Shown in pieces: positions 39,366-49,958 of a stretch of DNA of 64,000 nt. The notes beneath the pieces were generated by a model. That model was not told the origin of the DNA and ran no database searches. It saw only the letters and a program-made list of their open reading frames with translations. The translations under genes were made by a program, and so were the position numbers. Within the stretch, counting starts at the first letter, position 1; each line of letters opens with the position of its first letter. Source of the DNA: an uncultured Pseudomonadales bacterium (GTDB lineage: Bacteria; Pseudomonadota; Gammaproteobacteria; Pseudomonadales; Pseudohongiellaceae). The DNA lies in contig CASQMQ010000050.1 of NCBI GenBank assembly GCA_949430125.1, positions 16,159 to 80,158 of the forward strand, written 5' to 3'.

Positions 39366-40385
39366 CTATCTTTGCTCTGCCTCTAGCCTACGTGCGCCAG
39401 CTAGAGTGCCCGGCATGGAGTAATTACCTTCGTGGCATGCGTACTCATAGAGATGGCCATCTGAGGTATGAAAGCTAAGCTCTGCGGTCCACGGTTGGCT
39501 GTATAGGTCAGAATCTTCCACGGTAAATCGGTAAACAATTTCAGAGTCAGAATAACGAATAAAGCGTTCAGTAACTTTGCCATTTTTTGTAATAGCTGTA
39601 GAGCTTTGCTGCATTTGCTGAGGGTTAACATTGATAGTTTCTACTACCAGAGCATCACCTTCATACCAGCCAACAGAGTCTCCCATGTATTGCTGCAAGA
39701 CTTCGGGCCGGCGATGGGCACGGGCCTCTTCTGCCGAGTCAAAGGTAGGAATGATTCGCGCATCGTGCATTTGTTCCACGTCGATCATCACGTAATCATC
39801 AGTTTGAACAAACTGATATGTGTTGTTATAGAGTCCACTTTGCATCGCTGGACCGGCTTTACCTTCAGATAAAATACAACGCTCCGATAGTGGCAGGGCC
39901 TCGGGGCCGTCCGCGTTACCGATGCCTGTCAGGTATCGGCTGCCGAAGCTGGTACGCTGATAATCTGTGGTAGGATTTTCCAGGCGCGGGACCTGACCGT
40001 CCTCCGGATTAATTATGTAAGAAGTACGATACTCGCCCTTGACCAGAGCCAGGTTGGAGCCGGGATCGACCCAAAAATTATTGTACGCCCTGCTGCCGAA
40101 GTCATCTGCGGCCGCGGCAGGTGTGTTATTGACACCATCACCTTCATCAAAGCCACCCTCAATACCACCAATTGGTACCCGAGCTGCCATAACTGCTGCT
40201 TCTTCCGCCGGCACGACAAGGGTTTCTACGCCGTCCCGGCGTGTGAGATTAGTTAGCGATGCATTGCTCCAGACGCCTCCCAGATCAGGCCGTGCGGTGT
40301 TCTGAGCCTGCGTAGTTGACCATGCTATAGAGGTGCACAGTAGCAAGCTTCCAATTTGAGCAGGATATTTCAGCAAAATTTTCAT
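39366..40385 (-). CDS. Secreted hypothetical protein (YEYACHEGNY family, copy 2)
   Basis: Signal peptide; RPDLGGVWSNASLTNLTRRDG; SERCILSEGKAGPAMQSGLYNNTYQFVQ; LYEYACHEGNYSMPGTLAGARR. Confidence 0.8.
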   Translation of the reverse strand: MKILLKYPAQIGSLLLCTSIAWSTTQAQNTARPDLGGVWSNASLTNLTRRDGVETLVVPAEEAAVMAARVPIGGIEGGFDEGDGVNNTPAAAADDFGSRAYNNFWVDPGSNLALVKGEYRTSYIINPEDGQVPRLENPTTDYQRTSFGSRYLTGIGNADGPEALPLSERCILSEGKAGPAMQSGLYNNTYQFVQTDDYVMIDVEQMHDARIIPTFDSAEEARAHRRPEVLQQYMGDSVGWYEGDALVVETINVNPQQMQQSSTAITKNGKVTERFIRYSDSEIVYRFTVEDSDLYSQPWTAELSFHTSDGHLYEYACHEGNYSMPGTLAGARRLEAEQR

Positions 40386-40573
40386 ATGTTATGCCCTTGC
40401 GTTTCTACCTTCGGTGAATCCCGGATGCAGTGACTTAAATGGCTAACTGTTCCTTCTAATTATCTATTCATTTATTTCCTGACATCGAAAAATTTAGCGC
40501 GTTTAGACAACTTATAGTATTAGAAAGAAATGTCCAACTTCAAAAAAGCAATCCCTTGTTAGCACTGAACTAA

Positions 40574-41209
40574 TCAAAGGATCTCGAAGATAAACGCTCC
40601 AGTCGCTGCAGTGGGAATGTCATTGCTGTGTACCGCACCTCTCGAGATAAAATGCACATGCGCTTGCGTGTCAGCATCAAACCAGACCACCACAGCATCA
40701 TTGCCATGGTAATGCGCCGTGTCAACAGTGCTTGAAAAGTACTCATCGTATTCCCAGACTTTAACTCTCTCGTTTGAGCGGCGCTCCAGCGGAGAATCAT
40801 GCGGGAACTGAGGCAGTAATGAATTCGCTTTTATTGCGCCAGCAACAGGACGTTTGATCTGAATAAAAACGGCACGAAGTGGTTCATCACTAATGCCGGA
40901 CTCAGTGTGCGTCACACCGGCAAGCTGAAACGAAATGTTCCAAGCGTCTGTATGGACCTCGCGAGCCTCACCGTCAGTCGAGGTGATTATCCTGTCACCC
41001 GGACTGTAGTACACGCCAGTATGGTCATAGCGATGACGGTGGATGGGGTAGTCCTGTTTCAGCCAACTAATATCCCAAACGATGACGTGCTCGTTCTCCA
41101 GCATTTTGATAGCCCCGTCACGAGGATAGGCAGGCGGCGCATCCACTTGGCCCTGAGCTATTGGGATAGTACATATGAACAGAAGCAGTGCGAGTTTTCT
41201 CATAGTCAA
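40574..41209 (-). CDS. Secreted hypothetical protein with cupin-like repeats
   Basis: Signal peptide; two similar modules, LENEHVIVWDISWLKQDYPIHRHRYDH and RSNERVKVWEYDEYFSSTVDTAHYHGNDA. Confidence 0.55.
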   Translation of the reverse strand: MTMRKLALLLFICTIPIAQGQVDAPPAYPRDGAIKMLENEHVIVWDISWLKQDYPIHRHRYDHTGVYYSPGDRIITSTDGEAREVHTDAWNISFQLAGVTHTESGISDEPLRAVFIQIKRPVAGAIKANSLLPQFPHDSPLERRSNERVKVWEYDEYFSSTVDTAHYHGNDAVVVWFDADTQAHVHFISRGAVHSNDIPTAATGAFIFEIL

Positions 41210-41437
41210 CTAGTTCAAAGCTGGTAAAAAGACTGTTAAAAAAGTACTAAAGTAAAATACAGTAAATTTGGTAGAAAGGCGCAGAGTTATTTTACTGAAT
41301 GATGGCACGGTGCCATAGAGGAGCGGATAGACCTAACATGCCTCCACGTCTGCTCTGGCCTCCAATCCCCATCAGTATTGCCAAAGCTCGGCGATCGAAC
41401 TACTCTAATCCTTTAATTCAACCGGCCACTAAATAAG

Positions 41438-42655
41438 TTGAAACACGCTTCTCACATTCTGCACATGTTCACCCCTTTACTGTTGTTGCTAGTCTGCTCT
41501 CTGGCTCTACCCGTTGCGGCTCAGGATCGTTTAGTCACTTTGGTTGGCGATGGCGGCGTGATGCTGCGCTCACCAAGTGGTGAGACGCTGGTGAGCCTCA
41601 ACCCCGATATACCGTTGGTGCCGGCGTCCATTCTTAAGATCCCGCTAGCGCAGGTGGCTCTGACCACGCTTGGCGAAGACTTCCGCTTCGAGACCCATTT
41701 TTATCGCAATGGTAGTGGCGACCTGTTGATCCGTGGCTTAGGCGACCCATTTCTGGTGTCCGAGGAGATTGCCCGTATTGCCAATACTCTGAACCGGCGC
41801 GGACTGCAGCAGATTCGCCGCCTAGTCATGGACGACTCCGCCTTTGAACCGAATCTCGACCTACCCATTGAGAGCGGAAGTTATCAGCCCTACGCTGCTC
41901 GCAATAGCGCCTTGGCTGTAAATTTCAACACGGTGAATCTGGCTTGGACAACAGACGGTAGCCTGGTTACGGGGGAGGCACAGACGCCCTTAACAGCTCT
42001 TGCTCGCGAACTAGGCGAGCAGCTCTCCCAAGGCGAATCACAACGCATTAATCTGGGTGATGACCCGGTTGCTGGCTTGCGGCAGGCTCAACAACTGTTT
42101 CGGCACTTTCTTATAGACTCAGGCATCACCGTATCCGATGCGGACTTTCATCAACAAGCCGTGACAGACGAGTGGACACTCTTTCATAGCCATCGCAGTT
42201 CCCAATCGCTACGCGACAACCTAGATGGCATGCTGCGCTACTCCAACAATTTCATCGCCAATCAGCTTTTTTTAACACTTGGGGCGCAAATCAGCGGCTA
42301 CCCAGCCACGATCGAGGCAGCACGTGCTTCACTGCAGCAACAGCTAGCAGAATTATACGGAGATAGTTTCGGACGCGACCCACAGTCCCTGCTTATGTTG
42401 GAGGGTTCGGGCCTGTCCCGTACCCAGCGGAGCACTGCCGCCGGCATGATGCGTATTCTCGAAGTCTTTAAGCCCTATGCCGATCTGCTGCAAGAGGTGG
42501 GCGGAGTGCTACGCAAGAGTGGTACCTTAACTGGCGTCTACAACTTCGCCGGCTACATACGCGGACCCGATGGCCTGTATCCGTTCGTTATTATAACTAA
42601 TCAAACGGTCAACAACCGCGCAGAGATTCTGCAGCTTCTGCAACGACAGTTTTAA
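41438..42655 (+). CDS. dacB: D-alanyl-D-alanine carboxypeptidase/endopeptidase (PBP4, S13 family)
   Basis: SxxK in VPASILKIP, SxN in RYSNNFIANQ, KSGTLTGVYNFAGYI. Confidence 0.85.
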   Translation: MKHASHILHMFTPLLLLLVCSLALPVAAQDRLVTLVGDGGVMLRSPSGETLVSLNPDIPLVPASILKIPLAQVALTTLGEDFRFETHFYRNGSGDLLIRGLGDPFLVSEEIARIANTLNRRGLQQIRRLVMDDSAFEPNLDLPIESGSYQPYAARNSALAVNFNTVNLAWTTDGSLVTGEAQTPLTALARELGEQLSQGESQRINLGDDPVAGLRQAQQLFRHFLIDSGITVSDADFHQQAVTDEWTLFHSHRSSQSLRDNLDGMLRYSNNFIANQLFLTLGAQISGYPATIEAARASLQQQLAELYGDSFGRDPQSLLMLEGSGLSRTQRSTAAGMMRILEVFKPYADLLQEVGGVLRKSGTLTGVYNFAGYIRGPDGLYPFVIITNQTVNNRAEILQLLQRQF

Positions 42656-42661
42656 TTCAGA

Positions 42662-42765
42662 CCAGAATCCTGATAGCGATGTATAACTTGAGCTAGAAAG
42701 CAAGCAAAACGCAATTTCAACGAATACTAGTCCGCTGAGAGATATTGGTAGTAGCATCGCAACAC
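42662..42765 (+). pseudogene. Decayed copy of the APC permease gene 5' end
   Basis: acttgagctagaaagcaagcaaaacgcaatttcaacgaatactagtccgctgagagatattgg aligns with acttgagcaaggaagcaagcagaacgcaatttctacgagtgctaggccgccgagaggtattgg at about 36973. Confidence 0.75.
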
Positions 42766-43524
42766 GCTGCTGTGAGTTCGACTATTCTTTTTGGAGTTTC
42801 GCGCAGCAGGAAACAATACTGTCAGTGCCTAGTGATGAATAACAGTACTCAAAATTGTTGTTGTCTTCGAATCAGAGCTGCCATGACCGCGTAGGGATTC
42901 GATAAATATCCCTTCACGGCCGGTTGATCGAACTGAGCCATAGACGTGAATGGGTTTAGCTCCGCGGGCCATTGTCGAGAGCTGTGAAGAGCCAATGAAT
43001 ACCTCACCGTCTTGCGCGATTATCGTTAACTCTAAATCAGCTTCGCTGATTACTACACCGCCTGCGACCAAGTCATCAGAACGTAGATTAGGAGAGGTAA
43101 CGATACGCATATGCCCCTTCCAGAGACCCGCGATTTAGGGACACCTCTGTGCATTCAGAGAGTGAGGTAGGATTAATACAAGAATAAAAAACAGAATTTG
43201 CGAATCGTAAACATTTTTTGACCCCCTACAAGTTGAACTATAGGTTGGGTACTTCAGGACTGCGCCCAAATGATACGTACGCCTTCAGTGTAGGCTATAG
43301 GCGGTTCTTAATCTAAGCAATTAGGCGTGCTTTCTAGTGCGGCTCAGAGCCCGGCACTACCGCGGCAACATTAGAACTACAACTCTGCCTTTATGACAGC
43401 GATAACAGAACATCTGGCGCCATAGAAAATTTCTAAAACATCAGGTAGGGTGGTTCTCAAAGACTTTTAAAGAACAAGAAAAGAGCTGTTCTTTTCAAGG
43501 AAACCAGCCCCTAGGAGCCCGCCG

Positions 43525-45310
43525 ATGTTTGATCATACTCCGCGAATAAAATGCTATAAGTATCTCGTCTGTTTCGCTCTATTTCTTTCCCTGCCGCCCA
43601 ATTCTCTAGCGCAAGACGACTTTGTGCCAGTAACCGACGCGATGTTACAAAATCCTGCAGATAGCGATTGGTTAATGTGGCGCCGCACCCTAGATAGTTG
43701 GGGCTACAGCCCGCTGGATCAAATAGATCGCAGCAACGTAGATCAATTACGCATGGTGTGGACTCGCGATTTAGAGATCGGAACCGGCGAAATAACACCC
43801 TTGGCCTATAACGGTATTTTGTATATACCTCAGGCTAACGATGTTATTCAGGCGATAGATGCCGAGTCCGGCGATTTCATCTGGGAATATCGCCGTGATA
43901 TTCCAGACGATCTCTATGAGATGGTTGGAGGCAATGCCCGTAATAACCGTAATCTAGCGATTTACGAAAACCTCATTATTAATACCAGCGATGACAATTT
44001 TGTTTTCGCTCTGGATGCCCTCACCGGTGAAATGGTTTGGGAAACGAAAATTTTTGACTATAAAGTCAACTCTGCTACGCACAGTTCCGGGCCCATCATC
44101 GCCGACGGTAGAGTCATTTCCGGTCGTAGCTGCCGGCCATGGGGTGGCCCCAACGCTTGCGTCATTACGGCACACGATGCCAGCACCGGTGCAGAGTTAT
44201 GGCGACGCCGATTAATACCGGCGCCAGGCGAACCGGGCGACGAAACTTGGGGAGATGTGCCTTTCGATCAGCGGCAGCATGTTGGCTCGTGGATGGTGCC
44301 CAGCTACGACCCCGAGCTTAAGCTCATCATTCTTGGTACTTCTGTCACCTCTCCGGCACCGAAGTTTTATCTCGGTGGTGTGGACAACAAGCATCTTTAT
44401 CACAATTCTACTATGGCCTTGGAAGTAGATACCGGAGAGATGCGCTGGTACTACCAGCACTTGAATGATCACTGGGATTTAGATCACCCCTTCGAAAGGT
44501 TATTAGTTGAAACCCGAGTGGCACCCGACCCTGATGCGGTGACGTGGATAAATCCAGACCTTGAGTTCGGTGAAGTCCGCAAAGTTATTACTGGCATTCC
44601 GGGCAAGACCGGTGTCGTCTACACGCTGGATCGAGCTACCGGTGAATTTCTCTGGGCGACCCCTACTGTGCAACAAAACGTTATTCAAGATATTGATGGT
44701 GCAACCGGCGCCGTCACTGAAAACCCCGAAGTGAGTATTCCGTGAATCGGAACAAGTGGTTTTCGTTTGCCCGACGTGGACCGGTGGCAAAGATTGGGAA
44801 GCGGGGGCATATAGCCCACTGACCAATACCATGTATTACCCACTTCGAAATACCTGCGCAAATATGATGGCCACTGCAAACTTCGAAAGTGAGACTGCCC
44901 AAGCGTTAACTGCGGGTGGCCAAGGCGGCTTGGCCATCTATTCATTGGCGGCTCGCCATCAGCTAACTCCGGGCACAGAGAACCTTGGAACAGTCCGTGC
45001 CATCTCGGCGGAGACAGGCAAGACCGAATGGCTCTATGAACAACGCGCTGGCACCATGTCGCTGGCCGCCACAGGCGGTGGACTTATCTTCGGTGGCGAT
45101 TCCAATGGCCGCTTTCGCGCCCATGACCATGACACTGGTGAGATCCTGTGGGAAGTTAATCTTGGCTCTTCTGTTAGTGGCTATCCGATTACCTTCGCCG
45201 TCGATGGGAAACAATATGTCGCGGTTAATACTGGCAGTGGACAAGTAAACCTGACGCCGGAGTTACGTCCGAGTCGCGGTACTAATGTTTATGTGTTTGC
45301 TCTGCCATAA
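43525..45310 (+). pseudogene. PQQ-dependent quinoprotein dehydrogenase (copy 2), frameshift near 44740
   Basis: ORF 43525-44745 (WLMWRRTLDSWGYSPLDQIDRSNVDQLRMVW) continues in ORF 44756-45310 (VFVCPTWTGGKDWEAGAYSPLTN...PITFAVDGKQYVAV). Confidence 0.88.
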
Positions 45311-45413
45311 TGACTGAAGCGATTCAGGGACATATCTCATGTATGTAACTCACTCGAGTTTGCCTACGTGTGGTTCGTTCCAGTATTCTTTTCCGTACAA
45401 ATAGGGGAATAGA

Positions 45414-47232
45414 ATGAAGCAAATAATACCGAAATTACTCGCTGGATTCATCGTGCTGTCATTCTCTTGTGCGAGCAAGCTTTGCCCAGCAAGATGAAGA
45501 AGCCGAGGCAGAGGAAAATTCTGGCGGAATTCTCGAACGCTATGGCAGTAATGCAGCGAGTTCATTAGAGTCCGCTACGGCTGACGCTAATTCTATTCCC
45601 TTACTTCGTGACTATTCTTCCGTCACCGATGAAGTCTTACAGAATCCGCCAGATTCGGATTGGGTAACCTGGCGCCGCACTTACGATAATCTCGGTTTTT
45701 CTAATCTCGATCAAATCAACCAACAAAGCGTTGCTGATCTTCAGTTAGCCTGGACTCAAGAAGTGACGGCGGGTAATAACATGCCGACGCCTTTAGTCCA
45801 TGACGGGATCATGTTTCTCTATAGTGCGGGCGATGTTGTACTGGCATTGGACGCTACCAATGGTGAGCTGCTTTGGCGCTACACTCATGACGGAGAAACA
45901 GTGACCAGCCATAAGTTTGGAATTGCACTGTATGAAGATAAAGTCTTGGTGCCTACTTCAGATTTGCATATGGTGGCACTTAACGCTCGAACAGGCGAAG
46001 TCATTTGGGACCATGCCGTAGATACTGGCGAGGTCACCGATTATGCGCTGAGAAGTGCGCCAACTATCGCAGGTGGGCAGGTCATTCAAGGGGTGGCAGC
46101 TTCTTTTGTTCCCGGTGGTGGTTTTATCTTTGCCATCGATTTGGAGACTGGAACTGAGACCTGGCGTTTTAATACTTTGGCTAGGCCGGGCGAACCCGGT
46201 GGAAACACCTGGAATAATATACCTCTTGAGGAACGTCAGGGTGGATCGGTCTGGAACACAGGTGCCTATGATGCCGAGTTGGACCTTGTCTTCTACGGTG
46301 TATCGCCTACTTACAATACCGGTCCCTTGCTTTATTCCCTGGGTGTAGGCGGTGTAAACAATGATGCGCTCTATACCAACACAACTTTAGCGCTACGGCC
46401 TGCTACCGGTGAACTTGTTTGGCATTACCAGCATGTAGCCAACGATCAGTTCGACTTGGACTGGGCTTTTGAGCGCTCCATTGTCGAGTTGGAAGTCGAT
46501 GGTGAAATGAAAAAGGTAATCGTTACCGCAGGCAAACCTGCACTGTTCGATGCCTTAGATGCAGCAACCGGTGAGTATCTATTTTCAGTCGATTCTGGCC
46601 TACAAAATCTTTTTAGCGCGATAAATCCTGTTACTGGAGAAAAAATTCCCAACCCCAATGTCTTCCCCGATGCGGAAGAAGTTCGAACGGTCTGTCCTTA
46701 CTATCAAGGTGGACGCAACTGGCACGCTTCCTCTATTAACAATGATACTGGTTTCCTGTTCGTGCCTATATTCGAAGTCTGTATGGACACGCTGCTCGAC
46801 GATACCGGCACCTTACTCTCATCAGGATTACGTGCAGATACCAGGCCGGTACCAAACACCGATGGCAACTACGGTCGCTTACAGGCTATTAATCTCAAAA
46901 CCAGAGAATTGGCATGGCAATACCGGCAGGAAGTCGTGCCGGCATCTGCGAGTTTGGCCACCGCTGGAGGGCTAGTGTTCCTAGGGTATCTCGATAATAC
47001 CTTTAAGGCATTTGATCAACAATCTGGCGAAATCTTATGGGAGACTACGCTTGGTTCTATTCCTGCTGCGTTTCCCATTACTTACAGTGTGGATGGAAAA
47101 CAATATGTTGCGGTTGTTGCGGGGCAGCTCAATATTCACACGGGTGTTTGGTTAGGGTTACAGAACCGGTTTTCTGGTTTTGTGCCAGCTAGTCAGGATC
47201 CGGCCGCGCTGTGGGTGTTCGCTCTGGATTAG
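45414..47232 (+). pseudogene. PQQ-dependent quinoprotein dehydrogenase (copy 3); signal peptide in a different frame
   Basis: ORF 45469-47232 is a full propeller; MKQIIPKLLAGFIVLSFSCASK... from ATG 45414 lies in another frame. Confidence 0.8.
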
Positions 47233-47266
47233 AGAAAGAAGCTAAGGGCACATTTAAGTTATTCAC

Positions 47267-47452
47267 TTATTGGTGTCCTTTGGTTCCATTTACCACTGAC
47301 TTAATTTCTGAATAGGATAGTCTAAGGGCTTGCAGCTGTAGTTGCTCAATTGGCTCGCCGCTTTCAAGCAACGCACGTTCATCTGGATGAATACTCAACA
47401 GGGCAGTTCCATAGTCACCGTCTCTAGGTGTCTCTATTAGCTTCTGATTCAC
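47267..47452 (-). CDS. Small ORF of unknown family beside a dispersed repeat motif
   Basis: GTG-start 61-aa ORF immediately preceded by ggggtcagagtaaatatcca (minus strand). Confidence 0.35.
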   Translation of the reverse strand: MNQKLIETPRDGDYGTALLSIHPDERALLESGEPIEQLQLQALRLSYSEIKSVVNGTKGHQ

Positions 47453-47483
47453 TGGATATTTACTCTGACCCCTTCGCTTCCTC

Positions 47484-48907
47484 TCAATCTGATTCTCGAT
47501 CCCAAAGCTTTTGCGTCATTACGCCTGTAGCACTCTCGATGACCTCCATGGCATCTAGAATTAGATCTTCTCGCCATTTCTGACCAATCAGCTGTATTCC
47601 CGATGGCAGGCCGTCCACCAGATCCACCGGCACAACGCCCGCAGGCATGCCCAGATAATTCACGCCGTAACTGTAAATGGAGGAATCAAAAAGGTCTTTA
47701 ACTCCTTCGAAGGTTTCATCAAAGTCACTGGGATAGCCTGGCCGCATTAAGAAAGGCGTCAATATCAGTGGATAGTCTGCCAATAAAAGATTCCATTCGC
47801 GTACCATGCGAGTACGTTCAGCAATACCGAATAGATAACCTTCGGCATCCACCATGTCTTCCAGTTTGTAATAACAACCGAAAATCTGATTGATGATGTC
47901 GCTACCGTGTTCTTTGAACACAGGTTCGAGAGTCTTCTTCATTTCGAAGTTGGTTACCTGAAGCCATGCTTTAGCAGGCTTCAGCAATGGGAGGAGTCTC
48001 AATCTCCTCTACCTGGTAACCCGCGTCTTCAAGAATGGACGCAGCCCGGTCCAAGTTGGCAAGAATGCCCTCATGAATGGGATAGCCATGGGCTTCACGG
48101 CAAAAACCAATTTTCGATAAACTCGAGCCTGGCTGACTAAAAGGCATCGGCACATGCCAGGGGTCGCGGGGATCATGTCCGATCAACACCTGTGTCGCGA
48201 GCCTCACATCTTTTACTTCGCGGCAAATTGCACCTTGCACCGACATGAGTTGTGCCAGAATGCCGCGCTCAGCTTTTGCAGAAGGAAGATAGGCTGGCAC
48301 CCGGCCCAGCCCTGGCTTAACAGTGCTTAAGCCACAGGCCGTGGCAGGGTAACGTAGCGAACCTGCAATATCATTGCCGTGATGAATGGCGCCAAAACCC
48401 GCAGCCGCAGATGCAGCCGCTCCCCCGGACGATCCGCCGGGCGACATTTCCAAATTCCAAGGATTCCGTGTGAGGCCATACAGCGGATTATCCGTAGTCA
48501 AGCGCATGGACATTTCTGGCGTATTGGTGCGACCAATGATGATGGCGCCCGCGTTCAACAGATTTTGTACGAGGGGTGAATTGTCTGGCGCGATGACATC
48601 TTTGAAGGCCTCCATTCCGTTGGTAGTTGGCCTCCCTTTAGTATCGACATTCACTTTGATGGTTACGGGCACTCCGTGCAAGGGTCCTAGTTTTCTTCCA
48701 CTTGCTACGGCGTTATCGGCTTTTTCCGATGCCAATAGCGCATGTCTCTCCCATAGGATCGACGATGGCATTTAGTTCGGGGTTTTTTTGCGCCACGCGC
48801 TCAAGCACAGATTCAACAAGAGCGGTTGAGGTAAATCTTCCATCACGAATACCTGCTGCCTGATCGGTGGCGCTGAGTTGCCAAAGTGGTGTCATGCGAT
48901 ACTCCAT
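47484..48907 (-). pseudogene. Amidase signature family protein broken into three frames
   Basis: ORFs 48713-48907, 47971-48771 and 47484-48002 read consecutively; GVPVTIKVNVD Lys, SPGGSSGGAAAS, GNDIAGSLRYPA. Confidence 0.88.
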
Positions 48908-49168
48908 TTTCGAATGCGACTACTGAAAAGAAAGGAACAAAGTAAAATACGTAAAATACAGCAGATGATAGAAACTGTGAAGTCACCTTGGCATTCTATT
49001 ACGGCAATCCATAGCGCTAATCGAAATCAGGCCACCTCGCTCATTTAGTTGCTAAACTGTAGGTGTCAGCCTGACCTTCTCTGACATCCAGCTCCCTAGT
49101 AGCCAATACTTGTAGTATCTTGCGGGAATAGTTCAGGAAAATATTTAGGAATTTTGAGGATTAATGAA

Positions 49169-49908
49169 ATGAACAAGCTAGTAACAACGATTACTGTGCT
49201 CTGCTTTTGTGTAGCTGTAAGTGGATGCGTCAGTAGATCAGCAAATCCAGACGATTAGATCAGGCGTGCTTACCGTCGCGGTGACATCGGGCGCCCCCAC
49301 TAATCAGTATGACTCGCAGCTCTGGATCAGACAGTATGTCGAGCAGTTTGCTGCCGAAGCAGGAGCTGGAAATTTCTTGGGTCGTCGTTCCTTTTAATGA
49401 ATCGTGGCTACTAGCCAGCACAGATGAAGTCGATTTAGTCGCAACCAATGTGGCGAATTTTCCAGACCGTGCCCATCCAGGAGCGACATTTTCTGCGCCG
49501 TTTCTTTACGAGCGAAGGGCGTTGCGCATTAATCCTGAAGACCAGGAACGCTATGAACACATTACCGATTTCATTGGAAAGACCGTCGGGGTCGTTGTAG
49601 GGATGGCGGCTGAGCGCGATGTTAATCGTCGTGCGCCAGATGGAGTTATCGTCAGAACGACCGACACCTTCGCTCAGCTATATGCAGAGTTCGATATCGG
49701 GCAGCTCGATGCCATCGCTGAGGCTGAATATTATGCGCTCGATGGTCAAATTATCCCGTCACACGGCGAAGAAATAATTCTGATCGATCACCATGACCTT
49801 ACGCCGGGACAGCGCGAAGAGTCAGTTTTCGTCGTTTCCAATAATAGCCAAAACCTGCTATCCGCAGTGAATGCCTTTATTTCCCAAACTAAATTTCCAC
49901 TCAAGTAA
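49169..49908 (+). pseudogene. Solute-binding protein (SBP_bac_3-like) lipoprotein, two frameshifts
   Basis: MNKLVTTITVLCFCVAVSGCVSRSA (49169) then RSGVLTVAVTSGAPTNQYDSQLWIRQYVEQFAAEAG then ORF 49309-49908 (PFLYERRALRINPED...FIGKTVGVVVG). Confidence 0.75.
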
Positions 49909-49958
49909 GAAATGGGATTAGATAAATCGTGGACAGACCACGTTTTTAGTCCATTAAC

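Noticed and set aside
42829-43110. Minus-strand ORF vaguely resembling the MinC C-terminal domain (IHVYGSVRSTG)
   Set aside because: Similarity is short; no minD/minE nearby and no N-terminal domain, so I could not support a call
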